From positions 1 to 64,000 of the forward strand of contig CAKSHJ010000005.1 of the NCBI GenBank assembly GCA_934457095.1: 64,000 nucleotides of DNA, in the 5' to 3' direction. The position numbers and the translations under genes were made by a program. The first letter of the stretch is position 1, and every line of letters begins with the position of its first letter. Positions 44,110 to 52,312 of this stretch are shown here, piece by piece. This stretch comes from an uncultured Eubacteriales bacterium (lineage in GTDB: Bacteria; Bacillota; Clostridia; Oscillospirales; Acutalibacteraceae). Under the pieces are notes generated by a model that searched no databases, had not been told where the DNA came from, and saw nothing but the letters and a program-made list of their open reading frames with translations.

Positions 44110-44853
44110 ATGAGAAATTTGCTGATTAAAATTTCATATGACGGAAAGCGGTACCACGGCTGGCAAATTCAGCAGAACGCCGTGACCGTACAAGAGGTCT
44201 TTCAGCAGGCGCTGGTTCAAATTTTGGGCGTACAGCCCGATTTAAAGGGCTGCAGCCGAACCGATTCGGGCGTGCATGCGCGGGAGTATTATATTAGCAT
44301 GAAATTGGAGCATGGCATTACAGAGCAAAGGCTAATGGGAGCTTTGAACCATTTTTTGCCCCCCGATATTGCGGTGCATAGCTGCGTGCAGGTGGACGAG
44401 CATTTTCATGCAAGGTATTCGTGTACGGGTAAGGAATATGTGTACCAATTTTGGAATCACCCGGTGAAAAATCCGTTTTTGCACGGCTATGCGTACCATT
44501 ATTGGTATGCGCTGGACGAGCATTTACTCCACCGGGCGGCGCAGCAGTATATAGGCGCGCATGATTTCACTTCTTTTTGTACGCTGGACAGGCGGAAAGA
44601 GGGAGATATGGTGCGCCGAGTGACCAAGGCTAAGGTGGAGCGCAGCGGAGATATGGTGCGGTTTACCGTGGCGGCCGATGGTTTTTTATATAACATGGTA
44701 CGAATTATGGCAGGCACGCTGCTGCGAGTGGCGCAAGGCAAATTTACACCGGAGGAAATACCGGAAATTTTGCAGCAGAAAAACAGAAAAGCTGCAGGTC
44801 CTACTGCTCCGCCGTGGGGGTTATATTTGAACCGAGTATTTTACGAAGTATAA
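44110..44853 (+). CDS. truA: tRNA pseudouridine synthase A
   Basis: 247 residues from the ATG at 44110, chosen because MRNLLIKISYDGKRYHGWQ matches the usual family start; an ATG at 44092 is also open. Catalytic Asp in CSRTDSGVHA (residue 52), plus DFTSFCTLD and FLYNMVRIMAGTLL near the end. Converts U38-U40 of tRNAs to pseudouridine. It closes the ecf operon, as in Bacillus. Confidence 0.94.
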   Translation: MRNLLIKISYDGKRYHGWQIQQNAVTVQEVFQQALVQILGVQPDLKGCSRTDSGVHAREYYISMKLEHGITEQRLMGALNHFLPPDIAVHSCVQVDEHFHARYSCTGKEYVYQFWNHPVKNPFLHGYAYHYWYALDEHLLHRAAQQYIGAHDFTSFCTLDRRKEGDMVRRVTKAKVERSGDMVRFTVAADGFLYNMVRIMAGTLLRVAQGKFTPEEIPEILQQKNRKAAGPTAPPWGLYLNRVFYEV

Positions 44854-44890
44854 GGATATTTTTTGAGAGAGGAAAGGTTGTGGAAACGGT

Positions 44891-46105
44891 ATGAATGAAC
44901 GGGAAGCGCCGCAAAATGAGCCGATTGTTTTGGCGCGGCGTGCGGGCGCAAAACGCAGCAGAAAAAAACCGCCGCGCTCCAAAATGCCGCGGTGGGTCTA
45001 TATTGTGATTATTGTGTTGCTGGCTGTGGTGGTGGGACTGTTTGTTTGGTTTGGCATAGAGGATGCCGCCGGTATGGGGCAGTGGTTTAGGAGCGTGACC
45101 GTGGGCAGCGGCGAGGGCGACGGTTACCCCACAGATATTGTGGGCAGTACGGTAGGCCGCGGCAATTTTCTGATAGAGAACCGTAATGTCGTTACCGTGA
45201 GCGATACCGCATTGACTGCTATGAACGGCAGTGCAAATCGTTACATAAACCGGCAGCATAGCTTTCAAAACCCGGCGCTCAGAGCCGCCAACGGACGGTA
45301 TTTGATTTATAATCTGGGTGGCAACGGTTTTAAAATTGAGGGAAGTTCACAGACAATGTATACCGGCCAGACCGAAAATAATATGATGGCTGCCGACATT
45401 GCAAACAGCGGGCGATATGCGCTGGTAACTGAAATGCAGGGGTATGCCTGTGGGTTACAGGTATATTTGACGGACCATACCGTACAGTATAAATATAATT
45501 TTTCCGAATATTATATTACGGACATTTCTTTAAACGGAGACGGCACCAGAGCGGCGGCGTTAGGGGTCACCGCAAAAGAGGGAAGTTTGACTTCGGCGGT
45601 GTATATTTTTGATTTTTCGAACCCGGAGCCGGTGGCGGTTTTAACATACAGCGAGGTACTGCTGGAACGCGTGGAATACATGGCAAACGGTACGGTAGTT
45701 GCAATCGGCGATACCGTGACCGGCATGATTAACGGTACCACGGGCGAAAAGGTGGATTATCAGTATCAGTCGCGGCAGATGGCGGACTTTGCCATTGACC
45801 GTAACCGTGTGGCGTTGGCGCTTACGCCCTATGACAACCGTTCTGCCAGCAAGCTGGTCATTTTAGACAGCGGCGCTACGGAGATTTGTGTGATAGAAAC
45901 GCAGCAAAAAATGGACGCAGTTGCGCTGTACGGAGACACCGCGGCAATTTTGTGCGGTACGGAAATTTCAGGGTATTCGGCAAGCAGCGGAGACTTATTC
46001 GGTACGGTACAGGCCGGACCCGATGCGAGAAGCATTGGCCTTTCGGATGAGGCTACGATTTATATTTTAGGCATCAGCCAGATACGGCAGGAGCGATTTT
46101 CCTAG
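44891..46105 (+). CDS. DUF5711-like membrane-anchored beta-propeller protein
   Basis: 404 residues. Basic N-terminus (RRAGAKRSRKKPPRSK), one transmembrane helix (VYIVIIVLLAVVVGLFVWF), then an extracytoplasmic strand-rich domain with repeating units such as GRYLIYNLGGNGF, ADIANSGRYALVTEM, ISLNGDGTRAAALGV and IDRNRVALALTPYDN, as in beta-propellers. Proteins with this topology downstream of truA in Oscillospirales are labelled DUF5711; the function is unknown. Followed 66 bp later by the CvpA-family gene. Confidence 0.65.
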   Translation: MNEREAPQNEPIVLARRAGAKRSRKKPPRSKMPRWVYIVIIVLLAVVVGLFVWFGIEDAAGMGQWFRSVTVGSGEGDGYPTDIVGSTVGRGNFLIENRNVVTVSDTALTAMNGSANRYINRQHSFQNPALRAANGRYLIYNLGGNGFKIEGSSQTMYTGQTENNMMAADIANSGRYALVTEMQGYACGLQVYLTDHTVQYKYNFSEYYITDISLNGDGTRAAALGVTAKEGSLTSAVYIFDFSNPEPVAVLTYSEVLLERVEYMANGTVVAIGDTVTGMINGTTGEKVDYQYQSRQMADFAIDRNRVALALTPYDNRSASKLVILDSGATEICVIETQQKMDAVALYGDTAAILCGTEISGYSASSGDLFGTVQAGPDARSIGLSDEATIYILGISQIRQERFS

Positions 46106-46171
46106 TAAGAGGTTCTTGTGAAGCGGCTGAAAATATGGTATATTAACAGGAGATAGATTCGGAGGTTCTCA

Positions 46172-46867
46172 ATGGGTATTTTATTAGATGTTGGATTTGG
46201 TATCATTTTGGTACTTTGCGTCATATTCGGTTACAAACGGGGCTTTTTTAAAAGTTTTGCCGGGTTTATCGGCGCGGTGGCGGCTATGTTGCTTGCCTGG
46301 ACTTTTGCAGGTTTGCTGGCAAACGGCTTATATCAATGGGTTTTCAGGGGCATGCTGGTGAATAGTATTTCCGATGCTATTGCGCAAAGCGGAATGTCGT
46401 CTTTGCCGGAGCAGGCGGGCACCGTAACCGCAATTTTGCCGGGCTTTTTATCGAGTATACTCAGCCGCAGGGGTATTACCGGAGAACAGATTCAGCAGGC
46501 ATTGCAGAGCGCCGGCGGTAACGCTGCCGAAAAAACTGCCGATTTAATTTCACCGGCAATTATATGGCTGCTGCAATTGTCACTGACGATTATTCTGTTT
46601 TGTGTGTTGCTGATTGTGGTTCGCTTTTTGGTCAACGCCATTGGCAAGGTGCTGCATTTTCCGGTTTTACGCCAATTAAACGGCATAATGGGCGGCGTGT
46701 TCGGTATTTTAAAGGGTGTTGTTTATTTATTCTTGGCCTGTGTTGTACTGCAATTGATTATGGCGGTAATTGGAAACAGTGTTGTACCTATGCAGCAAAT
46801 GCTGGACCAATCTTATGTTTATCAGTTTCTGTTCGGATATAATCCGATGACCTCTTGGTTTGTATAG
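46172..46867 (+). CDS. CvpA-family membrane protein
   Basis: 231 residues, cggaggt before the ATG. Four hydrophobic helices: LDVGFGIILVLCVIFGYKRGFFKSF start (the GxxxGFF pattern of CvpA), then AAMLLAWTF, a middle helix and a C-terminal pair (LLIVVRFLVNAIGKVLHFPVLRQLN). The insert between helices 2 and 3 is longer than in the E. coli colicin V production protein. The family is linked to envelope homeostasis; no substrate is known. Confidence 0.85.
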   Translation: MGILLDVGFGIILVLCVIFGYKRGFFKSFAGFIGAVAAMLLAWTFAGLLANGLYQWVFRGMLVNSISDAIAQSGMSSLPEQAGTVTAILPGFLSSILSRRGITGEQIQQALQSAGGNAAEKTADLISPAIIWLLQLSLTIILFCVLLIVVRFLVNAIGKVLHFPVLRQLNGIMGGVFGILKGVVYLFLACVVLQLIMAVIGNSVVPMQQMLDQSYVYQFLFGYNPMTSWFV

Positions 46868-46961
46868 GAGTAGATTGTGCGATTGTTTGAGACTGTCCTA
46901 AAATTCACCGCAGGGCAGAGTGGGGATTTCCGTTGCGGTAGCGGAGATAGAGAAAAATTCT

Positions 46962-49283
46962 ATGATGATGTGTACCAAATGCAAAAAAAGACCCGCCGTT
47001 GTATTTGTTTCCGGCGCTGTCGATGCTGCGCAAAGTAAGGGGTATTGTCTTGTTTGCGCAAAAGAATTGGGCATTCGGCCTGTGAATGATTTGATGGAAA
47101 AAATGGGCATTACCGAAGAAATGATGGAGTCAATGGAAAGCGAATTGAACAGTCTTATGGCAATGGAGCAAACCGCGCAGCCCGAAACCGGTGACGAAGA
47201 GGAGCATTGGGAGGAAAGCAGCTTTGTGCCCGGCGGCGCAGCTACCTTTCCGTTTTTAAAAAATATATTCCAAGGCGTTGCCGGTCAGGAGTCTACCAAA
47301 GAACAGGAAAGTCCGCAGGAGGAATCGACAGAGACGACTGCGCCGAAAAATGAGGGCAAAAAAAAGAAAAAACGCAAATATTTGAACCTATATTGCACCA
47401 ATTTAACAGGCAAAGCCAGAGATAACCAGTTGGATGCCATCATCGGGCGCGACAATGAAATTGCCCGTGTGATTCAAATTTTAAGCAGAAGAACGAAAAA
47501 TAACCCTTGCTTAATCGGCGAGCCGGGTGTTGGTAAAACCGCCATTGCAGAGGGGCTTTCCTTGCGCATTGCAAAAGGAGATGTGCCTGCAAGGCTGAAA
47601 AAGAAAGAAATCCATCTGCTGGATTTGACCGCCTTGGTTGCGGGTACGCAATTTCGGGGACAGTTTGAGAGCCGCATTAAGGGGCTGGTGGATGAGGTTA
47701 AAGCCGATGGGAATATCATTTTGTTTATTGACGAGGTGCATAATTTGGTCGGTACGGGCGATGCCGAGGGCTCTATGAATGCCGCGAATATTTTAAAACC
47801 GGCGCTTTCTCGCGGAGAAATTCAGGTTATTGGCGCGACCACTTTTACCGAATACCGTAAATATATTGAAAAAGATACCGCGCTGGAGCGGCGATTTCAG
47901 CCGGTTACGGTTGTCGAGCCCTCTGTGGAGGACACCGTTACCGTGCTGTTGGGCATTAAAAATTATTACGAAACCTACCATAGAGTGCAGCTCTCCGATG
48001 ACATAGTAAAGCGTGCGGTGGTGCTCTCCGAGCGGTATATTACCGACCGATTTTTGCCCGACAAGGCGATTGATTTAATGGACGAAGCCTGTGCCTGCGC
48101 TGCGCTGCGCAATACGGCTATGGCAGAGTATGATACGGCAAAATTTGACTTGGAGAAGCTGACCGAGCAGGAGGAAAAAATGACTGCCGAGGGCGCTGAA
48201 CCAAACTATGAAAAATTAGCGGAGTTGCGGTGTGAAATTGCACGGCTACAGGTAAAAACCAAGACGTTGGAGTCGGCGGCATTGGGCGCGAATGTGACTG
48301 AGGGCGACCTTGCGCATGTAATTGAGCTGTGGACGGGGATTCCGGCGAGTCGTGTACAGGAGAGCGAGCTGAAAAAATTGGCCGATTTAGAGGGGAAATT
48401 AGGAGCGAAAATTATCGGTCAGCAGGAGGCTGTGGAGGCCGTTGCGGCGGCCATTCGCAGAAGTAAAGTGCAAATCAGTCCCAGACGCAGACCGGCTTCG
48501 TTTATTTTTGTGGGCCCTACCGGTGTTGGTAAAACCGAGCTGGTTAAGGTGCTCTCCAATGAGCTGTTTGATACGCCGGACGCATTGATTCGCATGGATA
48601 TGTCCGAGTTTATGGAGAAGCATTCGGTTTCCAGAATCATAGGTTCTCCGCCGGGGTATGTTGGGTATGACGAGGCCGGACAAATGACCGAAAAAGTACG
48701 CAGAAAGCCATATTCGGTGATTTTGTTTGACGAGATTGAAAAGGCGCACCCCGATGTGATGAATATTCTGCTGCAAATTTTAGACGAGGGCAAAATTACC
48801 GACGCACAGGGCAGAACCGTGAATTTTGAAAACACGATTATCGTAATGACCTCGAATGCCGGCAGCGATAAAAAAGAAGCGGCGTTGGGTTTTGCAAAAA
48901 ATGCCGCCGATGTAACTCGGGAAAAAACGATGAAAGCATTGTCGGAATTTTTGCGTCCGGAATTTTTAAGTCGCGTAGACGAAGTGATTATTTTCCGGGA
49001 ATTGGCCGAGCAGGATTTTGAGAACATTGCAAAATTGATGATAGACGAATATGTGAGCTCTTTGCAGGAGCGGGGCATTCAGCTTTTGTATGAGAAAGCG
49101 GTGCCGACATGGCTTGCAAAGCATGCTGTGGGCGGCAAGAGCGGCGCGCGTGATTTGCGCAATTTGATTCGAAAGAAGGTGGAGGACCAAATTGCGGCGG
49201 AGTTGGTAGCGCATTATGACAAGCCGGTGCAGAGCGTGGTTTTGAGCGTAAAGGGAGACCAAATAAAATTAACGATGGCTTAA
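46962..49283 (+). CDS. clpE: ClpE-type AAA+ unfoldase with N-terminal zinc finger
   Basis: 773 residues from the ATG at 46962 (three Met codons in a row; a GTG at 46920 is an alternative, and neither site has a good ribosome binding site). N-terminal CTKCKKRP and YCLVCAKEL form the Cys4 zinc finger of ClpE. An acidic and then Lys-rich linker precedes two AAA+ modules: first GEPGVGKTAIAEG and FIDEVHNLVG, second GPTGVGKTELVK and FDEIEKAHPDV. The M-domain between them is short, as in ClpE. Works with ClpP to clear damaged proteins; ClpC/E genes are usually CtsR-controlled, but no CtsR box was seen. Confidence 0.88.
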   Translation: MMMCTKCKKRPAVVFVSGAVDAAQSKGYCLVCAKELGIRPVNDLMEKMGITEEMMESMESELNSLMAMEQTAQPETGDEEEHWEESSFVPGGAATFPFLKNIFQGVAGQESTKEQESPQEESTETTAPKNEGKKKKKRKYLNLYCTNLTGKARDNQLDAIIGRDNEIARVIQILSRRTKNNPCLIGEPGVGKTAIAEGLSLRIAKGDVPARLKKKEIHLLDLTALVAGTQFRGQFESRIKGLVDEVKADGNIILFIDEVHNLVGTGDAEGSMNAANILKPALSRGEIQVIGATTFTEYRKYIEKDTALERRFQPVTVVEPSVEDTVTVLLGIKNYYETYHRVQLSDDIVKRAVVLSERYITDRFLPDKAIDLMDEACACAALRNTAMAEYDTAKFDLEKLTEQEEKMTAEGAEPNYEKLAELRCEIARLQVKTKTLESAALGANVTEGDLAHVIELWTGIPASRVQESELKKLADLEGKLGAKIIGQQEAVEAVAAAIRRSKVQISPRRRPASFIFVGPTGVGKTELVKVLSNELFDTPDALIRMDMSEFMEKHSVSRIIGSPPGYVGYDEAGQMTEKVRRKPYSVILFDEIEKAHPDVMNILLQILDEGKITDAQGRTVNFENTIIVMTSNAGSDKKEAALGFAKNAADVTREKTMKALSEFLRPEFLSRVDEVIIFRELAEQDFENIAKLMIDEYVSSLQERGIQLLYEKAVPTWLAKHAVGGKSGARDLRNLIRKKVEDQIAAELVAHYDKPVQSVVLSVKGDQIKLTMA

Positions 49284-49354
49284 CTGTATAAAATTCTATG
49301 GTATGCGCATGATAGTTTTTAGAAAAATATCGTGGATATCTTTGGGAAAAGCTA

Positions 49355-49384
49355 TTGACAGGCGGCAATGTTATGTGATATAAT
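49355..49384 (+). promoter_or_regulatory. Promoter of the tRNA array
   Basis: TTGACA (49355-49360), 18-bp spacer, TATAAT (49379-49384), 20 bp before the first tRNA. Confidence 0.88.
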
Positions 49385-49403
49385 TCATAACGTTGTCGAA
49401 AGT

Positions 49404-49477
49404 GCGGGTGTAGTTCAATGGTAGAACTCCAGCCTTCCAAGCTGGTCACGTGGGTTCGATTCCCATCACCCGCTCCA
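49404..49477 (+). tRNA. tRNA-Gly(TCC)
   Basis: Acceptor gcgggtg / cacccgc closes, anticodon loop CTTCCAA in a ccagc/gctgg stem gives TCC, T-arm ggttcgattcc present, and the CCA is encoded. Confidence 0.97.
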
Positions 49478-49490
49478 CATTCCCCAAAAT

Positions 49491-49567
49491 GCGCTGATAG
49501 CTCAGCTGGATAGAGCAACTGCCTTCTAAGCAGTAGGCCAGGGGTTCGAATCCCTTTCAGCGCGCCA
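49491..49567 (+). tRNA. tRNA-Arg(TCT)
   Basis: Acceptor gcgctga / tcagcgc, anticodon loop CTTCTAA in an actgc/gcagt stem gives TCT, T-arm ggttcgaatcc, G discriminator and encoded CCA. Confidence 0.97.
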
Positions 49568-49570
49568 TAT

Positions 49571-49648
49571 GGTGGGTATAGCTTAGTCGGTTAAAGCGCC
49601 AGTTTGTGGCACTGGAGACCGTCGGTTCGAATCCGACTATCCACCCCA
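49571..49648 (+). tRNA. tRNA-His(GTG)
   Basis: Anticodon loop TTGTGGC in a ccagt/actgg stem gives GTG. An extra genomically encoded G at -1 (49571) pairs with C73, the identity element for HisRS. CCA is encoded. Confidence 0.97.
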
Positions 49649-49695
49649 TTTCTCAAATTACACAGCAGGACACTTTGTGTTTTCTGTGTCAGTAT

Positions 49696-49770
49696 TGGGC
49701 TGTCGCCAAGCGGTAAGGCAACGGACTTTGACTCCGTCATTCACAGGTTCAAATCCTGTCAGCCCAGCCA
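49696..49770 (+). tRNA. tRNA-Gln(TTG)
   Basis: Acceptor tgggctg / cagccca (U1-A72 pair typical of tRNA-Gln), loop CTTTGAC in acgga/tccgt gives TTG, CCA encoded. Confidence 0.97.
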
Positions 49771-49848
49771 TGTTTTCTGCCGGAATGGCAGAGTTTTTGT
49801 TGACAAAAGCAGGAAAATCTGCTATGATATATTTTGCAATTTTATCAT

Positions 49849-49924
49849 GATCCATTAGCTCAGCCGGTAGAGCACCTGACTTTTAATCAGGGTGTCCGGA
49901 GTTCGAATCTCCGATGGATCACCA
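49849..49924 (+). tRNA. tRNA-Lys(TTT)
   Basis: Acceptor gatccat / atggatc, loop CTTTTAA in cctga/tcagg gives TTT, T-arm gagttcgaatctc, CCA encoded. Last of the array; remnants of mobile DNA start right behind it. Confidence 0.97.
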
Positions 49925-49949
49925 ATTCCTCTTAAGAGGAGTGAATGGT

Positions 49950-50029
49950 AACAGTTCTTCATAAAATTATGAAGCTGTTATCATAGAGCGAAACATTCAA
50001 TTGGTTTTGAGTGCTTCGCTCTATGATAA
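49950..50029 (+). repeat. Two consecutive inverted repeats behind tRNA-Lys
   Basis: First pair: aacag..cttcataa / ttatgaag.ctgtt (about 49951-49979). Second pair: a 15-bp perfect stem ttatcatagagcgaa (49978-49992) / ttcgctctatgataa (50015-50029) around a 22-base loop. No T-run follows either, so they are not standard terminators; they could process the tRNA transcript or mark the end of an inserted element. Confidence 0.7.
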
Positions 50030-50072
50030 ACAACAAGCGTGTCTACCATAGAACTATTCTATTGCTGCTCTT

Positions 50073-50300
50073 ATGATGCAGCTCGGTTTGCAGCACTGCT
50101 GCGGTAAGCATCCCCTCTCACCGGGGATGAGACACTCAAGTCTGGCACGCTTTGTCCGGCGCAGTGCAGGGTACCAAATCTGCACCTGTTGGCTCGGAGA
50201 GTTGCCGCTACTATGTTGCAACCGTTATGGTATAAGTCTGCACAAGCATTCAGTTCAGACCTGAATATTTGTCTTGGCTTATATTGTCAAGGTTCGAGTA
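50073..50300. other. Hairpin-rich non-coding segment
   Basis: No plausible gene on either strand. Four compact stem-loops lie in order: catcccc/ggggatg (50109-50129), gtgcag/ctgcac (50164-50185), gttgc/gcaac (50201-50222), attcag/ctgaat (50248-50266). It could be a structured RNA or the non-coding end of a mobile element; no known RNA family is recognised. Confidence 0.35.
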
Positions 50301-50309
50301 GTAAAACAA

Positions 50310-50341
50310 GAATTCGCACCTCCCGGAAGAAGTGCGAATTC
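50310..50341 (-). terminator. Terminator of the truncated parB gene
   Basis: Ten-bp stem gaattcgcac / gtgcgaattc; on the minus strand it is followed by TTGTTTT. Ends 2 bp from the parB stop codon. Confidence 0.7.
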
Positions 50342-50342
50342 C

Positions 50343-50990
50343 CTACAAGGACTTGAATAATATCTCAAAGTGTGATACGATCACATCCATGAGGCATTGA
50401 TAAGTCGGAGAGTATTGTGATACTTTTTCCGGCGCAAGCCTTACTACAAACGCCAATGTTGATTGTATACTATTTGTTTGCTTTTTGCAAGTATTTTGAA
50501 ATAAATTTTGGTGTAATTTGGGACGTACGTCCCGTTTCCCATTGAGTATTTGCTCCTGTTCAGTGTAGGCAAAGCCCAATTCGCTGGGGAAGAAGTCGTC
50601 TTGACGGTCGGTATTGCTTTTCAGTAAAATAAGTCGTAAATCATCTTTTTCTCCGTTTTTGAAAATGCAATTTATGGTTTTATGCCCAAGCTGCCTGCAA
50701 GCCCGAAAACGGTGCCGCCCGGCAAGGATCTCATATCTGCCGTTTGGCATAGCTATAACTTGCATTGGCTCGATTAGTCCGCACTCTGCAATGTTTGCAG
50801 CATAATTGTCTACTTTTTCTTGCTTCACCTTAAACGGCTGTTCGTGGATTTCGTCCAGTAGGTCTAAATCTAACGCCACAATTTTTTCGCCGCCTTTGCG
50901 CATACCCAAAACACCCTCATACGCTTCCTCCGGCATGGGAGTAGTTACGAGTTTCGGTATTGCCTGCGGTTGCAAATTAAATTTTGCCAT
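50343..50990 (-). pseudogene. Truncated ParB/Spo0J-family protein of mobile-element type
   Basis: 215 codons, ATG at 50990 with a distant aaggga site. Residues ~30-140 are a ParB N-terminal nuclease-like domain: LDLLDEIHEQPFKV, EKVDNYAANIAECGLIEPMQVI, the conserved GRYEILAGRHRFRACRQLGH, and LLKSNTDRQDDFFPSELGFAY. After ELGFAY, where the helix-turn-helix region normally continues, the sequence turns into unrelated residues (NLFQNTCKKQTNSIQS), so the DNA-binding and dimerisation parts are lost. The full-length relatives are encoded on integrative conjugative elements. Probably non-functional. Confidence 0.7.
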
Positions 50991-51193
50991 GTGTTACAAT
51001 ATAGTTGTCCCTTGCTTTATGGCAGTCAGCCATAGGCATGGGACATCTCGTTGCCTAAACTGTTAGAATAGCGGGGTAATGGTATAACCTTCAACACCAA
51101 GGGCTTATACGTCCGTTTGAAAGTCAGTCAGCCATCCCTCTATCCGCAGTGTTTGATTTGTGCAGGTAGAGCCAGCGCGTTCGTGTCAGCAAA

Positions 51194-51564
51194 CAGATAG
51201 AATCGGCAATGGGTATTGTGCCGGAACACACAGGGTGTTATTACGAGCCCGTTGCGAAAGTATTGCATGAAGCTGGTCTCTATGTCAGCACAGTAAATCC
51301 GCTGCTCATTAAGGAGTACGGCGCTAATTCTCTGCGACGCGTGAAAACCGACAAGGCTGACGCGGTGAAGATTGCACGCTATGCTCTTGACAACCGGGCA
51401 GATCTGTGAGGCTATACTCCTATGGATACCATTCGTTATGATCTGAAAACATTGAACCGCCGGTTTCAGTTTGCTTCCAAGTAGCGGACAGCATGCCCCA
51501 GCAACCTGCTCGCTCTTTCGGAGCCATCTTTCCCTAACATCCGTAAGTGGCTTTGACAGCCCTG
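51194..51564 (+). pseudogene. IS110-family transposase fragment with in-frame stops
   Basis: One plus-strand frame reads as IS110 transposase from MGIVPEHTGCYYEPVAKVL through VNPLLIKEYGANSLRRV and KTDKADAVKIARYALD to LKTLNRRFQFASK and SNLLALSEPSFPNIRKWL. The frame itself is kept, but stop codons interrupt it at 51407, 51482 and about 51553. Both ends of the gene are missing. The end segment 51481-51564 is homologous, inverted, to 4793-4875. Confidence 0.8.
51481..51564 (-). repeat. Inverted partner of the 4793-4875 repeat
   Basis: Reverse complement is about 90% identical to 4793-4875; both lie in IS110 transposase remnants. Confidence 0.85.
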
Positions 51565-51786
51565 CACATCTTTCTTGGAGCAAGTCCTATTTGGGGCTTG
51601 ATTTTTTATTTGTAGGCTTTGCTTTTGTCACTTACTTTTATTGGGGTATTCAGGGGTTGCCCCCGGGTATTGTCCACATCCCTTTAGGGTGTGGATTAGA
51701 TTTTGGTGTCAAAATCAGTGCTCGCTACTGTTATGGACAATGTCTTGGTAAGAATTATCGTTCTTTTAAAAATCGTCATGTTGCCG

Positions 51787-52113
51787 TTACAGTTTTCGCA
51801 GTAGTTTGGTGGCAGTGTTCAGCGGCGTGCATTCGTCACCGATGACCTTCAATAGGTCGGTCACTGTGCCCATCCATTCATTTCTCTTTTTCATAAAGGC
51901 GATCACCTTCCGAGGAAAAGGATGGATGTTAGTCGGAACGGGATAGCCCTCCATCGAGATATCTCTGCCACCAGCTTTTCTCCTTTGGTTAATGTTCGTT
52001 TCATCGTGTGTATCCTCCTTTGTTTTTGTTTGCCGCTTTTCCCGAATGTCGTTTTTATGTGCCTGACTCTTTTTTTCAGCAGTGTTGTTTTGCTCATATC
52101 TCCGCAAAATCAT
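51787..52113 (-). pseudogene. Remnant of an element-borne replication/AAA protein
   Basis: Two minus-strand frames together carry MKRTLTKGEKLVAEISRWRA and, shifted, FMKKRNEWMGTVTDLLKVIG then PLNTATKLLRKL. The second piece resembles the C-terminal winged-helix part (W-x-GT-x-T-x-LL-x2-IG) of primase/AAA proteins from integrative elements. Charged low-complexity sequence precedes it. No intact start or full domain. Between 51565 and 51786 only a small terminator-like hairpin (caagtcc/gggcttg then T-run, 51582-51611) and a ccacatccc/gggtgtgg hairpin are visible. Confidence 0.35.
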
Positions 52114-52257
52114 ATCTCATTCGGACGGTTATTCAATTTTCAATTTGCCCCCTCAATTGGTAGGCAGCGAGAAGGCTCTTTTATTAACCCCTCAATAATC
52201 AATTGGGAGTTTTTTCGGCGGGTTTTGAATATTTTTTGGAAATATATAGCTCGTTTA

Positions 52258-52286
52258 TTGAAATAAATGTCTAAATATGATATAAT
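52258..52286 (+). promoter_or_regulatory. Promoter of the LysR-type regulator
   Basis: TTGAAA (52258-52263), 17-bp spacer, TATAAT (52281-52286), 27 bp before the start codon. Confidence 0.8.
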
Positions 52287-52312
52287 GACAAAAAACAAGG
52301 AACGAAAAAAAT

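Noticed and set aside
49849..49924. Duplicate of the tRNA-Lys 3' end as attR
   Set aside because: No second copy of the gagttcgaatctccg-type end was found downstream within the window, so no element boundaries can be set.
50073..50264. Plus-strand frame of 63 codons
   Set aside because: No ribosome binding site, Cys/His/Leu-rich non-protein-like composition; the hairpins argue for non-coding sequence.
51787..52097. Intact small regulatory genes in the two overlapping minus-strand frames
   Set aside because: Each frame carries only part of the recognisable sequence and neither has a proper start, so they are treated as one remnant.
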